Origin: Actinomycetota bacterium
GTDB lineage: Bacteria > Actinomycetota > Thermoleophilia > Solirubrobacterales > 70-9
DNA length: 64,000 bases
Reading direction: 5' to 3'
Assembly: GCA_018268675.1 (NCBI GenBank)
Contig: JAFDWB010000082.1
Location: forward strand, 20,949-84,948
Position 1 is the first letter of the stretch, and each line of letters opens with the position of its first letter. Position numbers and translations under genes: made by a program. Shown piece by piece: positions 10,224 to 19,278 of the stretch. Below the pieces are notes generated by a model. That model had not been told where the DNA came from. It was given only the letters and a program-made list of their open reading frames with translations, and did not search any database.

Positions 10224-11324
10224 GTGGGGAACGAGAGGCTCTATGACACCTTCGTGCGGCTCTGCGAGATCCGCAGCCCGACCGGGGAGGAGCGGGAGGT
10301 GACCGACACGCTGGCGGCCGAACTGCGGTCGCTGGGGCTGGCGGTCGAGGAGGACGACGCCGCCGGAGCCGCGGCCGCGGGGGCCGGGAACCTGCTCGCG
10401 CGGGTGCCGGGGGAGCGTGACGAGTACGTGATGTTCTGCGCACATGTCGACACGGTCCCGCTGAATGGGATGGTCGAGGTCGTCAACGACGAAGGGGTTT
10501 TCCGCAGCGCCGGCGACACGATCCTTGGAGCCGACAACAAGGCAGCGGTCGCGGTCTTCATGGAGCTGGTGCGGCGCGGGGTGGAGCGGACGCCGCCGGT
10601 CGGGATCGAGCTCCTCCTCACGGTCGCCGAGGAGCAGGGACTGTGCGGGGCCAAGGCCTTCGACCTCGACAAGCTGCGCGCCGAGGTCGGCTTCGTCCTC
10701 GACCACGCCGGACCCGTCGGCGAGGTGATCACGGCGACGCCGACGCAGATGAAGATCCTCGCCGACTTCGTCGGGGTCGAGGCGCACGCCGGGGTGCGGC
10801 CCGAGGACGGGTCGAGCGCGATCGAGGCCGCCGCGGCGGCGATCAGCCGGATGGACCTCGGGCGCCTCGACGAGGGGACGACGGCGAACGTCGGGATCAT
10901 CCGCGGCGGTACCTCGGGCAACGTCGTCCCCGGGCACTGCCTGATCCACGCCGAGGCGCGCGGCCTCGACTCCGGACGCGCGGCCGAGGTCGCCGGCCAG
11001 ATCGCCGACGCCTGCGCCTGGGGCGCGAGCGAGTTCGGTTGCGACGTCGATGTGCGGGTCGAGGAGCTCTTCCGCGGCTACAAGGTCCCGGCGAGCTCGC
11101 CCGGCCTGGGGCTCGCCGAGGAGAGCCTGCGCGGGATCGGCGTCGAGCCGCGGCGCACCGCGATCGGCGGCGGCAGCGACGCCAACGTCTTCCGCCTCGG
11201 CGGCTTCGACAGCGTGCTCCTCGCCAACGGCCCCGACGCCGTCCACACGGCCGACGAGCACGTCGCCGCCGCCGACCTCGACCGGATGCTCGCCGTCTGC
11301 GAGGGCATCCTGGCCCGGGCCTGA
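10224..11324 (+). CDS. M20-family peptidase, PepT/YqjE-like
   Basis: This 366-residue metallopeptidase of family M20 probably removes N-terminal residues from small peptides in the cytosol. Visible metal and catalytic motifs are HVDTVP (about 74-79), GADNKAAVA, the catalytic EEQGLCG, and a late HTADE histidine. GTG 10224 is chosen because it begins the conserved NERLYDTFVRLCEI helix and lies 7 nt after TAGCCT (10211-10216); the frame extends upstream to 10053 only through the palindromic repeat. The length fits the tripeptidase T group. The next gene starts 13 nt downstream. Confidence 0.9.
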   Translation: MGNERLYDTFVRLCEIRSPTGEEREVTDTLAAELRSLGLAVEEDDAAGAAAAGAGNLLARVPGERDEYVMFCAHVDTVPLNGMVEVVNDEGVFRSAGDTILGADNKAAVAVFMELVRRGVERTPPVGIELLLTVAEEQGLCGAKAFDLDKLRAEVGFVLDHAGPVGEVITATPTQMKILADFVGVEAHAGVRPEDGSSAIEAAAAAISRMDLGRLDEGTTANVGIIRGGTSGNVVPGHCLIHAEARGLDSGRAAEVAGQIADACAWGASEFGCDVDVRVEELFRGYKVPASSPGLGLAEESLRGIGVEPRRTAIGGGSDANVFRLGGFDSVLLANGPDAVHTADEHVAAADLDRMLAVCEGILARA

Positions 11325-11337
11325 GCGTGGGGCGGAG

Positions 11338-12390
11338 GTGAGCGGCCGCCTCGATCTGCGGCGCGGCGTCGTCGTGTCGGCGGACCCGCTCGTGGTGGAG
11401 GTCGGCGGCGAGCGGCGCCCCGCCTGGGCCGACGAGATGCTGCTCGGCGAGATGCGGGAGGGAGACGAGGTGGTCGTCAACGGCGCGGCGCTCGACCTCG
11501 GCCTCGGGTCAGGCGGCTTCGACGTCGTCCACGTGAACCTCACCCGCGGCCTCGGCGGCGGGGTTGAGGGCGACGCCCACGTGATGAAGCTGAACTACAC
11601 CTCGCTGCAGCACCCGGTGGAGCCGGTGGAGGGACTGGCACGCCGGGCCGCCGACGCTGGCGAGGGCCCTCGGCTCCCGGCCGCGATCCTCCCCCTCCAC
11701 GGCCACCTCGCGCCCGCTGCCTGGGCGGCGTCCCGGGCCCGCCCGGGGATCCGCCTCGGCTACGTCCAGACCGCCGGCGGCGCGCTGCCGGGCTCGCTGT
11801 CCCGTGACGTGGGCGCGCTGCGCGACCGGGGCCTCCTCCATGGTCACGTCACCGCCGCGCCCGCCTATGGCGGCGAACACGAGGCGCTGAGCACGCTCGG
11901 TGCCCTCGACGCGGCCGCGGCCCTCGGCTGGGACGCGATCCTGGTCGGCCCCGGCCCGGGTATCATCGGGTCCGAGACCGACCTCGGCCACGGCGGCATG
12001 GAGGCCCTGGCGAGCGCCCATGCCGCCCTGTCGCTGGGAATCCCGACCATCCTCAGCCCGCGCCTGTCCTCCGGCGACTCCCGCGAGCGCCACCGCGGAC
12101 TGAGCCACCACACCGCCACCGTCCTCCGCCTCCTCCTGGCCCCGGTCACGGTCCCGCTTCCCGACAGCGCCCCGGAACTCTCGTCCCAAATCACCGCTGC
12201 GAGCGCCAACCCCCACCGCCTGCGGCAAATCCAAGTCGACCTCGACGGCTACGAAGCCTCCGGCCTCCCCACGACCACCATGGGGCGCCGGCTCGAGGAC
12301 GACCCGCTCTTCTTCGAATCCGCCCTGGCGGCCGGAACCCTCCTCGCGTCGGCGGCGACGCATGGTCCCTTGCGCCCAGAGGTTTCCTGA
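11338..12390 (+). CDS. DUF3866 family protein
   Basis: This 350-residue protein matches DUF3866, a conserved family of unknown function in Gram-positive bacteria. It starts with a small beta-rich domain (LRRGVVVSADPLVVEVGGE, WADEMLLGEMREGDEVVVNGA), and the larger part carries the conserved KLNYTSLQHPV, ILPLHGHLAPA and VGPGPGIIGSETDLGHGG segments. GTG 11338 has the upstream GGGGCGGAG as ribosome binding site and follows the peptidase by 13 nt, so the two are likely co-transcribed. xerD follows 22 nt later. No catalytic role can be read from the sequence. Confidence 0.88.
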   Translation: MSGRLDLRRGVVVSADPLVVEVGGERRPAWADEMLLGEMREGDEVVVNGAALDLGLGSGGFDVVHVNLTRGLGGGVEGDAHVMKLNYTSLQHPVEPVEGLARRAADAGEGPRLPAAILPLHGHLAPAAWAASRARPGIRLGYVQTAGGALPGSLSRDVGALRDRGLLHGHVTAAPAYGGEHEALSTLGALDAAAALGWDAILVGPGPGIIGSETDLGHGGMEALASAHAALSLGIPTILSPRLSSGDSRERHRGLSHHTATVLRLLLAPVTVPLPDSAPELSSQITAASANPHRLRQIQVDLDGYEASGLPTTTMGRRLEDDPLFFESALAAGTLLASAATHGPLRPEVS

Positions 12391-12412
12391 CAAATAACCC
12401 GAACACCGGCCC

Positions 12413-13390
12413 ATGGCCATCGCCGTCCGACACGACGCCCCGCCCGTCCCCGCCGACGAGGGCGCCGACGCCCGCTTCAAGTCCCTGACCCTCGACTTCC
12501 TGTCCTACCTGGAGCTCGAGCGCGGCCTCTCCCGCAACACCCTGAACGCGTACCGCACCGACCTCCAGCAGTACGGCGAGTACCTCTCCGCCCACCGGAT
12601 CGACGCCCTGAAGGCGCGCCCCGCCGAGGTTGGTGAGTTCCTCGCCGAGCTGGCGACGGGGAGCGAGGAGCGCCCGCCCTGCTCCTCGGCGACGATCCAC
12701 CGCAAGGCCGCCTGCCTGCGCTCCTTCTACAAGCACCTGCGCCGGGACGAGCTGATCGGCGACGACCCGACCGCCAGCCTGGCGGCGCCGCGGCGCTCGA
12801 AAAAGCTGCCGCACGTCCTCAACTACCCGGAGGTTCAGAAGCTGCTGGCGGCGCCGCAGGGGTCGGAGCCGACCGCGCTGCGCGACCGGGCGCTGCTCGA
12901 GGTGATGTACGCCTGCGGGCTGCGCGCCTCGGAGGTGATCGGCCTCGAGATGGCCGACATCGACCTGCACGAGGGCTTCCTGCGGGCGCGGGGGAAGGGC
13001 TCCAAGGAACGGCTCGTGCCGCTCGGCCGCCAGGCGATCGCGGCGATCCGCGGCTACCTCCGCGGCGGCCGCCCCGAGCTCCTCCACGGCCGCGAAGAGC
13101 CGCGCCTCTTCCTCAACTTCCGTGGCGGCCCGCTGACCAGGCAGGGCCTCTACAAGATCGTCCAGCGCCACGCGCGGGCGGTCGGGCTCGACGGCAAGAT
13201 GAGCCCCCACACCCTCCGCCACAGCTTCGCCACCCACCTGCTCTCCAACGGCTGCGACCTGCGCGCGGTCCAGGAGATGCTCGGCCACGCCGACATCGCC
13301 ACCACCCAGATGTACACCCACCTCTCGGGCGAGCGGCTGAAGGAGGTCTACTTCGAGGCCCACCCGCGGGCGAAGGAGGAACTCGGGTAG
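12413..13390 (+). CDS. xerD: Tyrosine recombinase XerD
   Basis: XerD resolves chromosome dimers at dif together with XerC. The 325-residue protein has an N-terminal SAM-like core-binding domain (FLSYLELERGLSRNTLNAY, about 27-45) and the C-terminal catalytic domain with ACGLRASEV (first Arg), HTLRHSFATHLL (His-x-x-Arg), LGHADIATTQMY (His and nucleophile Tyr). It starts 22 nt after DUF3866. It is a chromosomal housekeeping recombinase, not a phage integrase: it is flanked by conserved genes and shows no attachment site. A roughly 25-residue N-terminal extension precedes the usual start. Confidence 0.95.
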   Translation: MAIAVRHDAPPVPADEGADARFKSLTLDFLSYLELERGLSRNTLNAYRTDLQQYGEYLSAHRIDALKARPAEVGEFLAELATGSEERPPCSSATIHRKAACLRSFYKHLRRDELIGDDPTASLAAPRRSKKLPHVLNYPEVQKLLAAPQGSEPTALRDRALLEVMYACGLRASEVIGLEMADIDLHEGFLRARGKGSKERLVPLGRQAIAAIRGYLRGGRPELLHGREEPRLFLNFRGGPLTRQGLYKIVQRHARAVGLDGKMSPHTLRHSFATHLLSNGCDLRAVQEMLGHADIATTQMYTHLSGERLKEVYFEAHPRAKEELG

Positions 13391-13400
13391 AACTCCGGGC

Positions 13401-14324
13401 GTGCCGGAGCTCCCCGAGGTCGAGACCGTCGCCCGCCAGCTCGAGCCGGAGCTCGAAGGGCACGCGATCGAGCGGCTCGAAGTGCGGGACGCGCGCTGGT
13501 CGCGGCCGGTGCGGCCGCAGACGCTCGGCAAGCGGGTGGCGGGGCGCACGATCCTCGGGCTCGGGCGCCGCGGCAAGTACCTGCTGCTGGCGCTGGACGG
13601 CGACCAGACCCTGGTCATGCACCTGCGGATGACCGGCAACCTGGTGCTGATCGAGGAGGAGGGCGAGATCATCGACCCCTCCGAGGGGCGCGTCCTCTAT
13701 CAGGGGGAGCGCACGACCGAGGAGCGGCACCTGCGCGCCCGCTTCGTGCTCGACGACGGCCGCGAGGTGTGGTTCACCGACCCGCGGCGCTTCGGCGAGG
13801 CCTTCCTGATCGACGACGACAAGTTGCCGGAGCGGTTCGCGCGGCTGGGGGTCGAGCCGCTCTCGCCCGAGTTCACGCCGGAGCGACTGGGGGAGATCGC
13901 GGCCGGGAAGAAGGCGCCGCTGAAGTCCTTCCTGCTCGACCAGTCGGGGATCGCGGGGGTGGGGAACATCTACGCCGACGAGGCGCTCTTCCGCGCCGGC
14001 CTGCACCCGCTGTCCCCGGCCGGGTCGATGAAGCCCGAACACTGGGCGGCGCTCCGCGACGGGGTCGTCGCCGCCCTCGAAGCCGGAATCGACGCCGGCG
14101 GCTCCTCGATCGACGATTACCGCGACGGGCGCGGCGAGAAGGGGCGCATGCAGGAGCGCTTCCTCGTCCACACCCGCGAGGGCGAGCCCTGCCCGGGCGA
14201 CTGCGACGGCGTGATCGAGCGGATCGTCGTCTCCGGCCGCTCCACCTATTTCTGCCCGAGCTGCCAGGTGAAGCTGCGCCGCCGCCCCAAACGCCGCAAA
14301 GCGAAAGCGAAAGCGAAGCGCTGA
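13401..14324 (+). CDS. mutM: Formamidopyrimidine-DNA glycosylase
   Basis: MutM/Fpg excises 8-oxoguanine and formamidopyrimidines and cleaves the abasic site. The GTG start gives the essential N-terminus PELPEVETV with catalytic Pro2 and Glu3. The helix-two-turn-helix (GIAGVGNIYADEALF) and a C-terminal zinc finger (CPGDC ... CPSC, about 258-290) are intact. The GTG is 7 nt from TAGAAC, whose first three bases are the xerD stop codon. The protein is 307 residues, longer than E. coli Fpg (269), partly from a Lys/Arg tail (KRRKAKAKAKR) that could add nonspecific DNA binding. Confidence 0.96.
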   Translation: MPELPEVETVARQLEPELEGHAIERLEVRDARWSRPVRPQTLGKRVAGRTILGLGRRGKYLLLALDGDQTLVMHLRMTGNLVLIEEEGEIIDPSEGRVLYQGERTTEERHLRARFVLDDGREVWFTDPRRFGEAFLIDDDKLPERFARLGVEPLSPEFTPERLGEIAAGKKAPLKSFLLDQSGIAGVGNIYADEALFRAGLHPLSPAGSMKPEHWAALRDGVVAALEAGIDAGGSSIDDYRDGRGEKGRMQERFLVHTREGEPCPGDCDGVIERIVVSGRSTYFCPSCQVKLRRRPKRRKAKAKAKR

Positions 14325-14358
14325 GGTTCCGTCCGATCCGTCCCGCAGACTTCTCTGA

Positions 14359-15081
14359 ATGGCGGGATCTACGGTCAAGACCGAAGCGGTTGTCTTGCGC
14401 AGCATCCGATACGCGGAGGCTGACCGGATCCTGCACATGTACTCGCCGACGCTGGGGCGCTTCGGGGCGATCGCGAAGGGCGCCCGCAAGCCGAAATCGC
14501 GCTTCGGCGGCCGGCTCGAGCCGTTCTTCCGCCTCGACCTCGTCCTCCACCAGGGCCGCAGCGAGCTGATGACCGTCACCAGCGCCACCACGCTTGACGG
14601 CTACCCGCGCCTGCGCTCCGAGGGCGCCGCGATCGGCTGCGGCGCCCGCGCCTGCGACGCCGTGCTGCGCCTGCTCGACGCCGCCGAACCGAACCTCCCC
14701 GCCTACAACCTGCTCTGCCGCTACCTGGCGCTGCTCGACCAGCCCGGGCAGCCGCGGGCGATCGGCCTCGAGGTGGCGCTCTCGTTCCGGCTCAAGCTGG
14801 CGCTGGTCGCGGGCTTCGCCCCCGAGCTCGCCTCCTGCGCCGACTGTGGCGAGGCCGAGCACCTGGCGGGCTTCTCGGGCGCCGCCGGGGGCGTCGTCTG
14901 CGCCAGCTGCGAGGCCGGGTCGTTCCCCCTCTCCGAGGAAGCCCACCGCTTCATGGTCGACGCCCTGGCGAAGCCGCTGGCCGAGGCGCCGGCCGCCGAG
15001 ACGCCCGCCCTGCGCCAGGTCGAGCGCGCCGTCGGCGAGACCCTCGAGCACCATGCCCACGTCCAACTTCGCGCCGCCTGA
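14359..15081 (+). CDS. recO: DNA repair protein RecO
   Basis: RecO loads RecA onto SSB-coated DNA with RecR. The 240-residue protein has the N-terminal OB fold (TEAVVLRSIRYAEADRILHMYSPTLGR) and a helical C-terminal domain with four cysteines arranged as CADC ... CASC (about 154-180), the zinc site found in many RecO proteins. It follows mutM by 34 nt. Its stop codon lies inside the left arm of the structured element at 15078-15197. Confidence 0.95.
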   Translation: MAGSTVKTEAVVLRSIRYAEADRILHMYSPTLGRFGAIAKGARKPKSRFGGRLEPFFRLDLVLHQGRSELMTVTSATTLDGYPRLRSEGAAIGCGARACDAVLRLLDAAEPNLPAYNLLCRYLALLDQPGQPRAIGLEVALSFRLKLALVAGFAPELASCADCGEAEHLAGFSGAAGGVVCASCEAGSFPLSEEAHRFMVDALAKPLAEAPAAETPALRQVERAVGETLEHHAHVQLRAA

Positions 15082-15197
15082 GCCCGAAAACCGGCGCATC
15101 TCGCGGTCTTCGGTCGGGCTCCTCGGGTCACGCACTGGAGTGCGCTCCCCTCGTCGCCCTCCCTGCATCCCACGACCTGCTTGGTTTTCGGGCTCAG
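15078..15197. repeat. structured intergenic element with covarying stem, copy 1
   Basis: The arms CTGAGCCCGAAAACC (15078-15092) and its exact complement (15183-15197) enclose 90 nt. The interior carries a 25-nt block at 15125-15149 with a CGCAC-TGGA-GTGCG hairpin that is nearly identical to the block at 32528-32552 in the other copy. Both copies keep ACC-GGCGC at the left junction and GCTT-GGT at the right one. The left arm includes the recO stop codon. It could be a terminator class, a noncoding RNA or a small mobile element. Confidence 0.8.
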
Positions 15198-15222
15198 GTC
15201 GCCTGTTTCTATGATCAGAGGG

Positions 15223-16245
15223 ATGCCCGCCACCGTCGCATTCGAGGACCGCATCCGCGCCTGGGAGGTCGAGTTCCTCGCCGCCGAGGCGACCCGCTCC
15301 TACCCGGCCGAGCGCGCCGTCGCCGAGCCCGACAGCCCACTGCGCACGCCGTTCCAGCGCGACCGCGACCGGATCGTCCACTCGAAGTCCTTCCGCCGGC
15401 TGAAGCACAAGACCCAGGTCTTCGTCGCGCCCGAGGGCGACCACTACCGCACCCGGCTCAGCCACACGCTGGAGGCCTGCGGGATCGCCCGCACCGTCGC
15501 CCGCGCGCTCGGCCTGAACGAGGACCTGACCGAGGCGATCGGGCTCGGCCACGACCTCGGCCACCCGCCGTTCGGGCATGCCGGGGAGGAGACCCTCGAC
15601 CGCTGTCTGCGGCGCGTCCGGCCCGACGGCGGCGGCTTCCGGCACAACGAGCACTCGCTGCGGGTGGTCGAGGTGCTGGAGCGCGAAGGCCACGGCCTGA
15701 ACCTCACCGCCCAGGTTCGCGACGGCATCCTCAACCACACCGGGCCGACCAAGCCGGCGACGCTGGAGGGGCGGATCGTCCGCCTCGTCGACCGCGTCGC
15801 CTACATCAACCACGACATCGACGACGCGCTCCGCGCCGGGATCCTCCGCCCCGAGGACCTGCCCGCCGCCGAGATCGAGCTGCTCGGCCCGACCGGCTCG
15901 ATCCGGATCGACACCCTGGTCGCCGACATCGTCGCCAACTCGCGCGGCGCCGGCGACATCCTCCAGTCCGAGGCGGTCGGGATGGCAATGCTGCGACTGC
16001 GCAAGTTCATGTTCGACCGCGTCTACCTCGGCCCGACCGCGCGCAGCGAGCACGCCCGGGTCGAGCGGACGATGACCGGCCTCTTCGACCACTACCTCGC
16101 CAACCCGGAGATCATCCCCGCGCTCGACCCGACCGCCGACGCCACCCAGCGCGTCACCGACTACATCGCCGGGATGACCGACCGCTACTGCATCGCCCGC
16201 TTCACCGACCTGGCGATCCCCGAGGCGGCGCGCTTCACCGGCTGA
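15223..16245 (+). CDS. dgt: dGTP triphosphohydrolase-like protein
   Basis: This HD-domain enzyme hydrolyses dNTPs to nucleosides and triphosphate. The 340-residue protein shows the HD metal site: RLSHTLEACGIA, GLGHDLGHPPFGHAGE, and a later conserved Asp in VDRVAYINHDIDDAL. ATG 15223 lies 7 nt after TATGAT (15210-15215), the best -10 box in the window, which predicts a leaderless mRNA; in-frame ATG 15211 falls inside that box and is less likely. The stop overlaps the dnaG ATG (TGATG). dgt next to dnaG is the M. tuberculosis order. Confidence 0.93.
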   Translation: MPATVAFEDRIRAWEVEFLAAEATRSYPAERAVAEPDSPLRTPFQRDRDRIVHSKSFRRLKHKTQVFVAPEGDHYRTRLSHTLEACGIARTVARALGLNEDLTEAIGLGHDLGHPPFGHAGEETLDRCLRRVRPDGGGFRHNEHSLRVVEVLEREGHGLNLTAQVRDGILNHTGPTKPATLEGRIVRLVDRVAYINHDIDDALRAGILRPEDLPAAEIELLGPTGSIRIDTLVADIVANSRGAGDILQSEAVGMAMLRLRKFMFDRVYLGPTARSEHARVERTMTGLFDHYLANPEIIPALDPTADATQRVTDYIAGMTDRYCIARFTDLAIPEAARFTG

Positions 16246-18068
16246 TGGCGCGGATCTCCTCCGACAGCATCAACGCGGTCCGCGACGCCGCCGACATGGC
16301 GGCGGAGGTCGGCCGTTATACCGACCTCAAACGCAACGGCGCCCAGATGATGGGCCTCTGCCCGTTCCACGACGAGCGCTCGCCCTCCTTTTCGGTCGAC
16401 CCCCAGGACAAGCTCTACCACTGCTTCGGCTGCGGGGTGGCGGGGGACGTCTTCGGCTTCGTGATGGAGAAGGAGGGGCTCGGGTTCTCCGAGGCGGTGG
16501 AGGCGCTCGCCGACCGCTACGGGGTGGAGCTCCAGCGGGAGCAGGAGGACCCGCGGGCGGAGGCGCGCCGCCAGGCCCGGCAGCGCCTCCAACAGCTGCT
16601 CGAGCGCGCCGCCGCCTACTACTCGAACTACCTCTGGGAGTCGAAGGAGGCGGCGAAAGCGCGCGAATACCTCGCCGGGCGCGGGCTCGCCGAGCAGACG
16701 CTGCGGGACTTCGGCGTCGGCTTCGCGCCGAGCGCCTGGGACAAGATCCTCGTCGCCGGCCAGCGGGCGGGCTTCACCGTGCCCGAGATGCACAGCGTCG
16801 GGCTCGTGCAGCGGAGCCGTCAGGGGGGCGAGTACGACCGCTTCCGGGCGCGCATCATGTTCCCGATCCGCGACGCCCGTGGTCGCGTGCTCGGCTTCGG
16901 CGGCCGGGCCACGCGCGAGGACCAGAAGCCGAAGTACGTCAACACCGCGGAGACCGACTTCTTCCATAAGAGCGAGATCCTTTACGGCCTCGACCGCGCC
17001 CGCGCCGCGATGGCGAAGGAGAACCGGGCGCTGGTGGTGGAGGGCTACACCGACGTGCTGGCGCTCCACCAGGCGGGGCTCGAGGGGGCGGTCGGGGTGA
17101 TGGGGACGGCGATCACGCCGGACCAGGTGAAGACCCTCTCCGGCGTGGTCGACGAGGTGGTCCTGGCGCTCGACGCCGACGAGGCCGGGCAGGAGGCGAT
17201 GCTGCGCGCGCAGCGGGTAGCCGGCGGGCGCAAGATGCGGCTGCGGGTCGCCTCGATGCCGAAAGGCGTCGACCCGGCCGAGCTGATGGCCGAGGCCGAC
17301 GGCGCCGAGCGCTTCCGCGGCTTCGCGGCGCGCGCCGCCGAGCTGACCGACTTCCAGGTGATGCGGATCCTCGGCCGCACCGACACCTCCTCGCCGGTCG
17401 AGCGCGACCGGGCGCTCGGCGAGGTCGCCCCGATCCTCGCCGCGATGGACGAAGGCGCGAGCCAGTCCGAGCTGGTGCGGCGGGTGGCCGACCGGCTCGA
17501 CCTCGAGCCCGCGATGGTGATGGGGCGGGTGGTCGCCGCGACCCCGGCGACGGGCGGGCCCGGAGCGGGAGGGGCCGAGCGCCCGGCTGCCCCGGCGCGC
17601 GACCGCGGGCAGAGCCCCGACGGTGCGGCCCCCCGTGGCGCCGCCCCGCCGCGCGCCGCCGAGCTGACCTCCCGCGAACGCCGCGAGCGCGCCCTCCTGG
17701 CGATGTGCATCGCGCTCCCCGAGCCGGGCGCCGAATATCTGCAGCGCCTGGGGGAGAAGCACCTCTCGCGCTCCGGCCGGCAGGCCGCCGAGTTCATCCG
17801 CGACCACCCCGAGGACCCGGCCGAGCACCTGCCGCGCGGAGACGGCGCCCTCGCCGCCCTGATCACCGAACTCGTGATGATCGCCCGCGAGCAACCGGCC
17901 TCGAAGGAAGCGATGGAGCTGAACTTCCTCCTCCTCGAGCAGCGCCGCCTCGAGGACGAGATCGCCGCCGCCGGCGAGCGCGGCGACTACGAGCGGCGCG
18001 CCCGCCTCAGCCGCGAGCGCGCCGCCCTGGTCGAACGAATCGCCCACGCGCAGCGAGACGGCACCTGA
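16245..18068 (+). CDS. dnaG: DNA primase DnaG
   Basis: DnaG makes the RNA primers for replication. The 607-residue protein has an N-terminal CHC2 zinc finger (GLCPFHDERSPSFSV ... YHCFGCG, about 37-66), the TOPRIM core (VVEGYTDVLALHQAG, then DADEAGQEA), and a C-terminal helical region for contact with helicase DnaB after a Pro/Ala/Gly-rich linker (about 435-470). Its ATG overlaps the dgt stop, so the two are translationally coupled. The length is normal. Confidence 0.97.
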   Translation: MARISSDSINAVRDAADMAAEVGRYTDLKRNGAQMMGLCPFHDERSPSFSVDPQDKLYHCFGCGVAGDVFGFVMEKEGLGFSEAVEALADRYGVELQREQEDPRAEARRQARQRLQQLLERAAAYYSNYLWESKEAAKAREYLAGRGLAEQTLRDFGVGFAPSAWDKILVAGQRAGFTVPEMHSVGLVQRSRQGGEYDRFRARIMFPIRDARGRVLGFGGRATREDQKPKYVNTAETDFFHKSEILYGLDRARAAMAKENRALVVEGYTDVLALHQAGLEGAVGVMGTAITPDQVKTLSGVVDEVVLALDADEAGQEAMLRAQRVAGGRKMRLRVASMPKGVDPAELMAEADGAERFRGFAARAAELTDFQVMRILGRTDTSSPVERDRALGEVAPILAAMDEGASQSELVRRVADRLDLEPAMVMGRVVAATPATGGPGAGGAERPAAPARDRGQSPDGAAPRGAAPPRAAELTSRERRERALLAMCIALPEPGAEYLQRLGEKHLSRSGRQAAEFIRDHPEDPAEHLPRGDGALAALITELVMIAREQPASKEAMELNFLLLEQRRLEDEIAAAGERGDYERRARLSRERAALVERIAHAQRDGT

Positions 18069-18087
18069 CCCGCTAAATTGGCCTCCC

Positions 18088-18100
18088 GGCCCACCGGGCC
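18088..18100 (+). repeat. short GC hairpin before tRNA-Asn
   Basis: GGCCC-ACC-GGGCC forms a compact stem between dnaG and the tRNA. A TAAATT box at 18074-18079 just upstream could be the tRNA promoter -10, which would place the hairpin in the tRNA 5' leader. Confidence 0.35.
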
Positions 18101-18108
18101 GTCGCCGT

Positions 18109-18181
<73 letters not shown>

Positions 18182-18228
18182 CCTTCGAGCGCCTCTGGGC
18201 TCGCGAAATCCGGCGACGGTGATTGTCT

Positions 18229-18258
18229 AGACGCGACGGCCCGAAGACCGTCGCGTCT
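18229..18258. terminator. bidirectional hairpin between tRNA-Asn and a convergent gene
   Basis: AGACGCGACGG (18229-18239) and CCGTCGCGTCT (18248-18258) form a perfect 11-bp stem with an 8-nt loop. The flanking genes converge on it. There is no T-tract. Confidence 0.6.
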
Positions 18259-18281
18259 GCCGGGCGGTGCCCTATGCCCGC

Positions 18282-18581
18282 CTACTCGGGTGTGTGGTAC
18301 GCGGCCAGGTCGATCCACTCCATGCGGTTCGGGGGATCGGTCACACCACCATCTTTCAGTGCCGGGCCGAGGCGGTCGGACATGAACCGACCTTGATCCT
18401 CGCGCGAGTCCCACACCTCGAAGACGACCCAGCCACCGTCCTTGGCACCCCCTGAGTGGAACAACAACCCGGATGGCCAGTCACCGGCCCCGGTCTCCAT
18501 GTCGATGCCCAGCAACCGGTTCACCGCCTCATACGTCTCGAGTCCGAACCCGTCGAACTCGAGAATCAGACCTTCAGCCAT
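18282..18581 (-). CDS. small ABM-like (dimeric alpha-beta barrel) protein
   Basis: This 99-residue protein has the alternating beta-alpha pattern and the central GGWVVFEVWDSREDQGRFM segment typical of ABM-type dimeric ferredoxin-like proteins, a group including quinol monooxygenases and binding proteins. No cofactor residues can be assigned. ATG 18581 follows an AAGGAAC ribosome binding site. It is the last gene of a minus-strand run below the SDR, glycosyltransferase and secreted barrel genes. Function is unknown. Confidence 0.75.
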   Translation of the reverse strand: MAEGLILEFDGFGLETYEAVNRLLGIDMETGAGDWPSGLLFHSGGAKDGGWVVFEVWDSREDQGRFMSDRLGPALKDGGVTDPPNRMEWIDLAAYHTPE

Positions 18582-18617
18582 GATCTACCGTTCCTTCCTG
18601 GTCAAGCTCGCGATCGG

Positions 18618-19136
18618 TCATTCGCCGAGCAGGGTGATCGTCGTGTCGGTGCCGCCTTTCACTTCCTTGGAGAAGATCGTGCCGCGGGCGCCGACGTACT
18701 TGCCCGTGCCGCCGGTCACCACGCCTTCGGTGCCCGACTTGAGGATGCTGGCGCTCGCGTAGAGCGACCCGCCGGGGAGCGTGAAGACGCCCTCGCAGAT
18801 GAAGTGCGCCTGCGGGAACGCCGCGTTGGTGGTCTTGGCGACCGCCACGGTGGCGGTGCAGCTGGCCCTCAGCTTGCCGATCGTCTTGCCGCCTTCGCTC
18901 AGCGGGTTGGTGATGACGATCTCGTCGCCGGGGCTGATCGAGGTCGGGAACCCGTGCTTCTTCGGGGCCACCGGCGGGAGGTCGACATAAGCGAAGGTCG
19001 ACCCCTTTTTGAGTTCCTTGAAGGTGATCGTGGTCGTCGTGGCCGCCGACGCGACGGCGGTGCCGACGAGGGCGGCGACCAGCAGACACACCGCGGCGAG
19101 TAGAAGGCCGCGGGCGCGGCGTGGCAAGGAGTTCAA
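18618..19136 (-). CDS. secreted dirigent/allene-oxide-cyclase-barrel-like protein
   Basis: This 172-residue protein has a clear signal peptide (RRARGLLLAAVCLLVAALVGTAVASA, cleavage near residue 32). The mature part is beta-rich, and the GGTGKYVGARG segment is a hallmark of the allene oxide cyclase/dirigent barrel superfamily, here probably an exported binding or isomerase-like barrel. The start is TTG 19136, supported by a GGAGGA ribosome binding site 6 nt upstream; no ATG fits better. A GAGAGG/CCTCTC hairpin lies upstream at 19176-19194. The ligand is unknown. Confidence 0.75.
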   Translation of the reverse strand: MNSLPRRARGLLLAAVCLLVAALVGTAVASAATTTTITFKELKKGSTFAYVDLPPVAPKKHGFPTSISPGDEIVITNPLSEGGKTIGKLRASCTATVAVAKTTNAAFPQAHFICEGVFTLPGGSLYASASILKSGTEGVVTGGTGKYVGARGTIFSKEVKGGTDTTITLLGE

Positions 19137-19278
19137 GACGGGTCCTCCGTTCAGGTGGATGGCTCAGACGAGGACGAGAGGCCCCGAACCTCTCAGTTGC
19201 CCGCCGATCTGCATATGCCGAAAAGTGGGGTTTCAGCACTCCCGCGAACGATCCTGAACGCTCGAGGAATGTGAAGTG

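Noticed and set aside
12413..13390. xerD as a mobile-element integrase
   Set aside because: It is full-length XerD in a conserved chromosomal context without attachment repeats, excisionase or cargo genes.
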